From CAYPKW01 sp964411425 (GTDB lineage: Bacteria; Pseudomonadota; Alphaproteobacteria; Dongiales; Dongiaceae): DNA of 64,000 bases. Positions 58,497-64,000 of the stretch are shown here, piece after piece (within the stretch, counting starts at the first letter, position 1; every line of letters begins with the position of its first letter). The notes below the pieces were generated by a model that saw only the letters and a list, made by a program, of their open reading frames with translations, was not told where the DNA came from and did not search any database. A program made the translations under genes and the position numbers. Where the stretch lies: positions 54,000-117,999 of the forward strand of contig CAYPKW010000001.1 in the NCBI GenBank assembly GCA_964411425.1, written 5' to 3'.

Positions 58497-59464
58497 CGGT
58501 CCCAGCCCGTCTTGCGCTCGAAGTTGTGCTCAGCCTCGATCACGCGCATCGTGCCGGTCTTCGAGCGCATGACCATCGAATGGGTGACGCCGCCGCCGCG
58601 GAAGCGGCGCACGCCGCGCAGCATGCTGCCGTCGGTCACGCCGGTGGCGGCAAACATGACATCGCCCCTTGCCAGGTCGAGGAGGTCGTACTTGCGGTCG
58701 AGGTCGGCGATGTTCCAGCGCCGCGCGCGGGCCCGTTCGTCGTCGTTGCGGAACAGCAGCCGCCCCTGCATCTGTCCGCCGATGCAGCGCAGCGCGGCAG
58801 CCGCCAGCACGCCCTCGGGCGCGCCGCCGCTGCCGAGGTAGATGTCGACCCCGCTGCCGGGCCGCGCGGTCGTGATGACGCCGCTCACGTCGCCATCGGA
58901 GATGAGCGCGATGCGCGCGCCGGCCGCGCGCACCTCGGCGATGAGCTCGGCGTGGCGCGGCCGATCGAGGATGCAGGCGACGAGGTCGGAAATGTCCATC
59001 CGCTTCGCCTCGGCGAGGCGGCGCAGGTTCTCGCCCGGGGCCGCGTCGAGGTCGACGATTCCCGCCGGCAGCCCGCCGCCCACGGCGATCTTGTCCATGT
59101 AAACGTCGGGCGCGTTGAGAAACCCGCCCTCCTCCGCCATGGCGACGACGCTGAGCGCGTTCGCCCCGCCCTTGGCCGTGATGGTGGTGCCCTCGAGCGG
59201 GTCGAGCGCGATGTCGATCTTGGGGCCGCCCGCTCCCACCCGTTCGCCGATGTAGAGCATCGGCGCATGGTCGCGCTCGCCCTCGCCGATCACCACCGTG
59301 CCGTCGATGGCAAGCCCGTTGAGCGCCCGGCGCATGGCATCGACCGCCGCCTGGTCGGCCGCATGCTCGTCGCCGCGCCCCATGAGCCGCGAGGCCGCCA
59401 GCGCCGCCGCCTCGGTCACGCGCACCGCCTCCAACGCCAGGTTGCGGTCCATCGGCGCGGTCAT
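58493..59464 (-). CDS. glpX: class II fructose-1,6-bisphosphatase (GlpX)
   Basis: A 323-residue Mn2+/Mg2+-dependent phosphatase of gluconeogenesis: AALAASRLMGRGDEHAADQAAVDAMRRAL, GTVVIGEGERDHAPMLYIGE, DIALDPLEGTTITAKG, YLGSGGAPEGVLAAAALRCIGGQMQGRL. Metal and substrate residues are all visible. It sits between homoserine dehydrogenase and RecJ, an order common in alphaproteobacteria. Confidence 0.96.
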   Translation of the reverse strand: MTAPMDRNLALEAVRVTEAAALAASRLMGRGDEHAADQAAVDAMRRALNGLAIDGTVVIGEGERDHAPMLYIGERVGAGGPKIDIALDPLEGTTITAKGGANALSVVAMAEEGGFLNAPDVYMDKIAVGGGLPAGIVDLDAAPGENLRRLAEAKRMDISDLVACILDRPRHAELIAEVRAAGARIALISDGDVSGVITTARPGSGVDIYLGSGGAPEGVLAAAALRCIGGQMQGRLLFRNDDERARARRWNIADLDRKYDLLDLARGDVMFAATGVTDGSMLRGVRRFRGGGVTHSMVMRSKTGTMRVIEAEHNFERKTGWDR

Positions 59465-59473
59465 CCGTGTTTC

Positions 59474-60811
59474 CTATGCCCGCAAGGTTTCGATGCGGAT
59501 CATGCGCGGCGGCTCGGTCACCGAATCGAGCTTGGCAATGCGCGCCAGCGCGCGGCGCATGGCGGCCTCTTCGGTCTCGTGCGTGGTCAGCACGACCGGC
59601 ACCGGTTCGCCCGGCGCGCGGGCCCGCTGGATCATCGCCTCCATCGAGACCCGCTCGTCGCGCAGCGCCGCGGCCACGTCGGCGATCACGCCGGGTTTGT
59701 CCACCACCATGAGCCGGACGTAGAAGGCACCCACCCGCCGGTCGATCGGCGACGGCGGCAGGCGCCGCAACTCGGCCGCCGGCAGGCCGAACATCGGCAG
59801 CGCCCGCCCGCGCGCCAGGTCGATGAGGTCGGAGACCACCGCCGAGGCCGTGGGTCCGGCGCCGGCGCCGGACCCCTCCACCATGCTGTGGCCGACGAAA
59901 TCGCCCTCGGTCACCACCGCGTTGAGCACCCCTTCCACGTGCGCGATCGGCGTGCCGATCGGCACCATGCAGGCATGCACGCGCTGCTCGATGCCGCCGG
60001 GCGTCGGGCGCGCCAGGCCCAGCAGCTTGATGCGATAGCCCAACTCATCGGCGAACGCGATGTCCATGGCGGAGACGTGGCGGATGCCCTCGACGTGGAC
60101 GCCGGCGAAGTCGATCTCCGAGCCGAACGCCACGGCGGCCAGGATGGCAAGCTTGTGCGCCGCGTCGATGCCGTCCACGTCGAAGCGCGGGTCGGCCTCG
60201 GCGTAGCCCAGGCGCTGGGCATCGCCCAATACGTCGGCGAACTCGCGGCCCGTCTCGCGCATCGCGCTGAGGATGTAATTGCAGGTGCCGTTGAGGATGC
60301 CGTAGACGAGTTGGATGCGGTTGGCGGCCAAGCCCTCGCGCAGGTTCTTGATGATCGGGATGCCGCCCGCCACCGCGGCCTCGAAGGCGATCGTGACGCC
60401 GGCCGCCTCGGCCGCCCGCGCCAGCGCCATGCCGTGCTGGGCGATGAGCGCCTTGTTGGCGGTGACCACGTGCTTGCCGGCGCCGACCGCCGCCTCGACC
60501 ACGGCGCGGGCCACGCCGTCGGCGCCGCCGATCAGCTCCACCACGACATCGACGTTCGGGTCCAACGCCAGCGCCCGGGCATCGTCGCACCACGGCAAGC
60601 CCGCCAAATCCACGTCGCGCCGGCGCCTTCGATCGCGCGCCGACACCGCCGCCAGGTGGATCGGACGTCCGCTGCGCTGCGCCAGCGTCTCTGCATTCTC
60701 GCGCAGCAGTTGCACGACGCCGGCCCCGACCGTGCCGAGCCCGGCCACGCCGACCCTGAGCGGTTCCTGATGGCCGGCGACCCGCCCTTCGACGGCGCGT
60801 TTCGCGGTCAT
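59474..60811 (-). CDS. hom: homoserine dehydrogenase
   Basis: A 445-residue NAD(P)H enzyme that reduces aspartate semialdehyde to homoserine for Thr and Met synthesis. NAD site RVGVAGLGTVGAGVVQLL, catalytic core KHVVTANKALIAQHG, NGTCNYILSAMRETGREFADVLGDAQRLGYAEADPRFDVDGIDAAHKLAILA, and a C-terminal ACT domain (FYVRLMVVDKPGVIADVAAALRDERVSMEAMIQRA) for threonine feedback. I start at ATG 60811; the longer upstream reading is not supported. Confidence 0.96.
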   Translation of the reverse strand: MTAKRAVEGRVAGHQEPLRVGVAGLGTVGAGVVQLLRENAETLAQRSGRPIHLAAVSARDRRRRRDVDLAGLPWCDDARALALDPNVDVVVELIGGADGVARAVVEAAVGAGKHVVTANKALIAQHGMALARAAEAAGVTIAFEAAVAGGIPIIKNLREGLAANRIQLVYGILNGTCNYILSAMRETGREFADVLGDAQRLGYAEADPRFDVDGIDAAHKLAILAAVAFGSEIDFAGVHVEGIRHVSAMDIAFADELGYRIKLLGLARPTPGGIEQRVHACMVPIGTPIAHVEGVLNAVVTEGDFVGHSMVEGSGAGAGPTASAVVSDLIDLARGRALPMFGLPAAELRRLPPSPIDRRVGAFYVRLMVVDKPGVIADVAAALRDERVSMEAMIQRARAPGEPVPVVLTTHETEEAAMRRALARIAKLDSVTEPPRMIRIETLRA

Positions 60812-60821
60812 CGGCTGCGAC

Positions 60822-61766
60822 CTACTCCAGGTAGATTTCGGCGCGCTGGTTGCCGGCCTCGCCGGCCGGCGTCGATTCGTCGAAGGCCGGCGCCGCCGCA
60901 CCGGCCGCCGCGAGGCGCAGCATCTCCGCGCCGACGCCGAGGCCCGCCAGCTCACGCGCCACCGCGTTCGCCCGCTCCATCGACAGCAGCATGTCCGCGG
61001 TATCCCCCGCGCCGCCGCCGCCGCTCGCGTGGCCGACTATCCTGAGGTGTCCGCCGCTCTCCTGCTGCATGCGGGCGACCTCGCGCAGCACCGCCAGCCC
61101 CTCGCCCGGCACCGCGGCCGAACCGTCGGTGAAATAGACGACTCCGACCGGCTGCCCTGCCGACTCGGCCGGTTCGTCCAGTGCCGCCATGTCAACCGTG
61201 ACCATATCCGGCGCCGGTAACTGCTCCGTCGGCGCCGCCTCGCCCGCATCCGGCGTCTGCAAAGCCGCGATCTCGGTTCCGGATTCGCTCGCGGCCGGCG
61301 CCGCGGCCTCGCTCGCATCCGGCAGCGCGACCGGTTCGACGTCGACGGGCTCGACCGGCGCCGGCTCGGGCGCCGGCGGCTCGGCGGGCAACTCAAGGGT
61401 TGCGCTCGCCTCGGCCTCGGGCGTCGATTCGTCGCCTTCCCCCTTCGTCTCCTCCTCCGCAGGCGGCGGCGGGGGCGGCTCGGCCCCCGGCAGGTCCGGC
61501 ACCAGGTCCGGGAGGGATTGTTCGGTGTACTCGGCATTCGCCCGGTCGGCCAACAGGCCCTCGGCAATGCGGTCGCGCTCCGCCCGGGGCATCACCGGGG
61601 GCGGCGCGTCGGGCACGGTGGCGAGGTTCGGGAACTCCTCCTCGCTCTGGGCCGCAGCCGTCGGCTCCTCGTCGCCGCCGAACAGACCGGACAGCTGGCT
61701 GCATCCGGCCAGCCCCAGCGAGACCGCCAACAGCCACGCCGTCGTTGGCGCGCGAAGCTTGCTCAT
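60822..61766 (-). CDS. OmpA-domain lipoprotein
   Basis: A 314-residue protein with lipobox LGLAGC (about 17-22). A long acidic Pro/Glu/Ala-rich linker (35-205) leads to a C-terminal OmpA-like peptidoglycan-binding domain: GVVYFTDGSAAVPGEGLAVLREVARMQQESGGHLRIVGHASGGGGAGDTADMLLSMERANAVARELAGLGVGAEMLRLAAAG. It would tie the outer membrane to peptidoglycan. Divergent from phaC. Confidence 0.88.
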   Translation of the reverse strand: MSKLRAPTTAWLLAVSLGLAGCSQLSGLFGGDEEPTAAAQSEEEFPNLATVPDAPPPVMPRAERDRIAEGLLADRANAEYTEQSLPDLVPDLPGAEPPPPPPAEEETKGEGDESTPEAEASATLELPAEPPAPEPAPVEPVDVEPVALPDASEAAAPAASESGTEIAALQTPDAGEAAPTEQLPAPDMVTVDMAALDEPAESAGQPVGVVYFTDGSAAVPGEGLAVLREVARMQQESGGHLRIVGHASGGGGAGDTADMLLSMERANAVARELAGLGVGAEMLRLAAAGAAAPAFDESTPAGEAGNQRAEIYLE

Positions 61767-61886
61767 CCGTCCTGCCCTTTCGCCGTTGTCATGCCCGGGG
61801 GTCGAGGGTATTTTGCGCTGCATCATAAGCGGCCGCCGATTCTCGAGAGCAACGGCCCACAACGAGCGATCATAGAGGAAGGCAGC

Positions 61887-63674
61887 ATGCCCGATCAACA
61901 GGGCGCGGAGGCGGGGCCCGACGCGGTCGAGCTGTCGCGGACCATGGCGCGGATCGCCGAGCAGTCGCAACGCCTCGTCGCCGACTTCATCCAGCGCCAG
62001 GGGAAAGGCTTCGGCATGGCCGACCCCCTCAGCATTGGGCGCGCCTTCCTCGAAATGACCGCGCGCCTCATGGCCGACCCGGCGAAGCTGGTGCAGGCCC
62101 AGGTCTCGCTGTGGCGGGACTATATGAACCTGTGGCAGAGCGCCGCCCGGCGCCTGGCGGGCCATGAGGCCGACCCTGTCGCGGCGCCGCACCCGGAGGA
62201 CCGCCGCTTCAAGGACCCGGCCTGGCAGGAGAACCAGGTCTTCGATTTCATCAAACAGTCCTACCTGCTGTCGGCTCGCTGGCTGCAATCGACCGTGCGC
62301 GAGGTCGAGGGGCTGGACGACAAGACCGCCAAGAAGGTCGACTTCTACACGCGCCAATTCGTCGACGCCATGGCGCCCAGCAACTTCGTGTTGACCAACC
62401 CGGAGGTATTGCGCGCCACCGTGGAGAGCAAGGGCGAGAATCTGGTCAAGGGACTGCAGAACTTGCTGGCGGACCTGGAGAGCGGCAAAGGCCAGCTCTC
62501 TGTCAAGATGGCCGATGCCAAGGCCTTCAGGCTCGGGCAAAACGTCGCGGTCACCCCAGGCAAGGTGATCTATCAGAACGATCTGATGCAGCTTCTGCAA
62601 TACGCGCCGACCACGGCCGAGGCGATGCGCCGGCCGCTGCTCGTCATTCCGCCCTGGATCAACAAGTTCTACATCCTCGACCTGCGCGCCGACAATTCGT
62701 TTATCAAGTGGGCGGTGGACCAGGGCATCACCGTGTTCGTCGTCTCCTGGGTCAATCCGGACGAACGGCTCGCCGCCAAGACCTTCGCCGACTACATGGT
62801 CGATGGCCCGTTGGCGGCGCTCGACGCCATCGAAAAGGCGACCGGCGAACGGGAGATCAACGCGGTCGGCTACTGCCTGGGCGGCACGCTGCTCGCCTGC
62901 ACGCTTGCCTACATGGCGGCCAAGGGCGTCGACCGGATCAAGAGCGCCACCTTCCTCGCCGCGCTGGTCGACTTCGCCGATCCCGGCGAGCTCGGCGTAT
63001 TCATCGACGAGGAGCAGCTAGCGGCGCTCGAGCAACGCATGAGCGAGAAGGGCTACCTCGAAGGCAGCGCCATGGCGAACAGCTTCAACATGCTGCGCGC
63101 CAACGATCTGATCTGGTCGTTCGTCGTGAACAACTATCTGCTGGGCAAGGACCCGTTCCCGTTCGACCTGCTGTACTGGAACTCGGATTCGACGCGCATG
63201 CCGGCGGCGATGCACGGCTTCTACCTGCGCAAGATGTACCAGGAGAACCTGCTGGCCCGGGCGGGCGGCATCGAACTCGATGGTGTGCCGATCGACCTCG
63301 GCAAGATCGCGGCGCCGAGCTTCGTGCTCGCCAGCCGCGAGGACCATATCGCACCGTGGAAGTCCGTGTACGCGGCCACCCGGCTGTACCGCGGCCCGAT
63401 CAAGTTCGTGCTGGCGGGCTCGGGCCACATTGCCGGCATCGTGAACCCGCCCGGAGCGCGGAAGTACCACCATTGGGTCAACCCGAAGCTGCCCAAGGAG
63501 CCGGACGACTGGCTGGCCGGCGCCAAGGAAGTCGCCGGTTCATGGTGGCCGGAATGGTCGAAGTGGTTGGCGAAGTTCGCCGGTGGTTCGGTCCCGGCGC
63601 GCCGGATCGGCGCCGGCAAGTTGAAGCCGATCGAGGACGCACCCGGCTCCTACGTGCGGGTCGGCGCGAGGTAG
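61887..63674 (+). CDS. phaC: class I poly(3-hydroxyalkanoate) synthase
   Basis: A 595-residue polymerase that joins hydroxyacyl-CoA units into PHA granules. N-terminal PhaC_N domain (FKDPAWQENQVFDFIKQSYLLSARWLQ), lipase-like box GYCLGGT with Cys330, and the Asp/His of the triad in SREDHIAPW and GSGHIAGIVNPPG. Length and order match class I. No phaAB or phasin gene is in the window. RBS GAGGAAGGC precedes the ATG. Confidence 0.96.
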   Translation: MPDQQGAEAGPDAVELSRTMARIAEQSQRLVADFIQRQGKGFGMADPLSIGRAFLEMTARLMADPAKLVQAQVSLWRDYMNLWQSAARRLAGHEADPVAAPHPEDRRFKDPAWQENQVFDFIKQSYLLSARWLQSTVREVEGLDDKTAKKVDFYTRQFVDAMAPSNFVLTNPEVLRATVESKGENLVKGLQNLLADLESGKGQLSVKMADAKAFRLGQNVAVTPGKVIYQNDLMQLLQYAPTTAEAMRRPLLVIPPWINKFYILDLRADNSFIKWAVDQGITVFVVSWVNPDERLAAKTFADYMVDGPLAALDAIEKATGEREINAVGYCLGGTLLACTLAYMAAKGVDRIKSATFLAALVDFADPGELGVFIDEEQLAALEQRMSEKGYLEGSAMANSFNMLRANDLIWSFVVNNYLLGKDPFPFDLLYWNSDSTRMPAAMHGFYLRKMYQENLLARAGGIELDGVPIDLGKIAAPSFVLASREDHIAPWKSVYAATRLYRGPIKFVLAGSGHIAGIVNPPGARKYHHWVNPKLPKEPDDWLAGAKEVAGSWWPEWSKWLAKFAGGSVPARRIGAGKLKPIEDAPGSYVRVGAR

Positions 63675-63681
63675 CGCCGGC

Positions 63682-63855
63682 GTGGACATCCTCGAACACG
63701 CGGTCAGGGCCTACAACTTAATCTTGGTCCTGGTGCAGGTGATTCTCGACGCCGCGTTCGGCAATGTCTATGTGCTGGGCGTGCTGGCCGCGATCGGCGC
63801 CGCCGCCGTCGTCGCGGCTATCCTGCTGTACCGCCGCCGCGCGCCGCGGGCTTAG
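63682..63855 (+). CDS. small single-pass membrane protein (57 aa)
   Basis: A 57-residue protein read from GTG 63682, seven bases after phaC. The sequence DILEHAVRAYNLILVLVQVILDAA is amphipathic to hydrophobic, then VYVLGVLAAIGAAAVVAAILLYRRRAPRA forms a membrane helix with a positive end. The RBS is not clear (AGCGCCGGC), so this is a moderate call. The stop TAG is in the TTAG of the repeat that follows. Confidence 0.5.
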   Translation: MDILEHAVRAYNLILVLVQVILDAAFGNVYVLGVLAAIGAAAVVAAILLYRRRAPRA

Positions 63856-64000
63856 AGCCTGTTTCGGAACTCCTCATGAGCCGCGCTGCAGGTCGAAAAT
63901 CGCCGGCGGCCAGGAGAAGCCCGCGGAGCGTATCCAGCATACGGTCAAGGGCTTCGACGCCGCAGCTGACGATTTTCGCCGCAGCCCGTAGGGACGCGGC
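63852..64000 (+). repeat. palindromic MITE-like repeat, left part at window edge
   Basis: The end TTAGAGCCTGTTTCGG matches the ends of the 41363-41635 element (14 of 16 bases against either end). Inside, GTCGAAAATCG and CGATTTTCG face each other as in the other copy. The right end lies outside the window, so the boundaries are uncertain. Confidence 0.5.

Overview
The window is a high-GC stretch of chromosome from an alphaproteobacterium. The order hom - glpX - recJ, a class I PHA synthase, a GreB-type factor, YciB, a CoxSLM-type molybdenum hydroxylase locus and many ATGA/GTGA gene overlaps fit Rhodospirillales or a near relative. The taxon is my inference; there is no rRNA, and the only RNA gene I see is a tRNA-Glu. 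The window carries one 100-N gap, so it comes from a draft assembly.

Layout. 1-4.9 kb: end of an O-methyltransferase, small secreted proteins (one cupin, one DUF192), and a CBS protein overlapping an ArsB/NhaD-type permease. 3.9-19.3 kb: a molybdenum hydroxylase (form II CO-dehydrogenase-like) locus, coxG - DUF1902 - coxS - coxL - coxM with a strong terminator, then coxD, coxE, a CoxF/XdhC protein and a molybdopterin/nucleotidyltransferase fusion. The locus is split by a YdbH-YnbE-YdbL operon, a HEPN pair, and a lower-GC gene for a membrane-anchored coiled-coil protein. 19.3-33.7 kb: accessory region with three toxin-antitoxin loci (ParE/RHH, FitAB-like VapBC, TacAT-like), a desaturase, a small mercury-uptake set (MerT, MerP, GDCCxC protein), YciB, an ammonia-lyase homologue without the expected MIO serine, a cold-shock protein, and a flavin reductase next to an acyl-CoA dehydrogenase-fold enzyme. 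At 32.56-33.69 kb a TIR-bounded element carries one broken trypsin-like protease gene.

34-53 kb: amino-acid and one-carbon catabolism. This holds a DUF1989-GcvT fusion, MgtE, GreB, SMP-30, two FAD amine or amino-acid oxidoreductases, a putative 2OG-Fe(II) oxygenase, a GcvR-like ACT protein, an Asp/Glu racemase-family protein, a CocE hydrolase pseudogene, an AEC permease, a ThDP decarboxylase resembling 2-ketoarginine decarboxylase, and a ureohydrolase. The last two could act together in arginine/guanidinobutyrate breakdown. 53-56 kb: a ParA - RHH - PAS-like operon behind an AT-rich leader, and a fumarylacetoacetase-family hydratase. 56-64 kb: housekeeping genes (tRNA-Glu, RidA, RecJ, GlpX, homoserine dehydrogenase, OmpA lipoprotein, PhaC).

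The most unusual signals are small palindromic repeats whose outer TAG coincides with a gene stop codon (26976, 51365, 41635, 63852). Two of them are inverted copies 24 kb apart and differ by a compensatory base-pair change in a hairpin. The TIR-bounded protease element is the other. The assembly gap at 45.9 kb is flanked by a 55-bp duplication, and removing one copy plus the Ns restores one reading frame, so probably no sequence is missing there.
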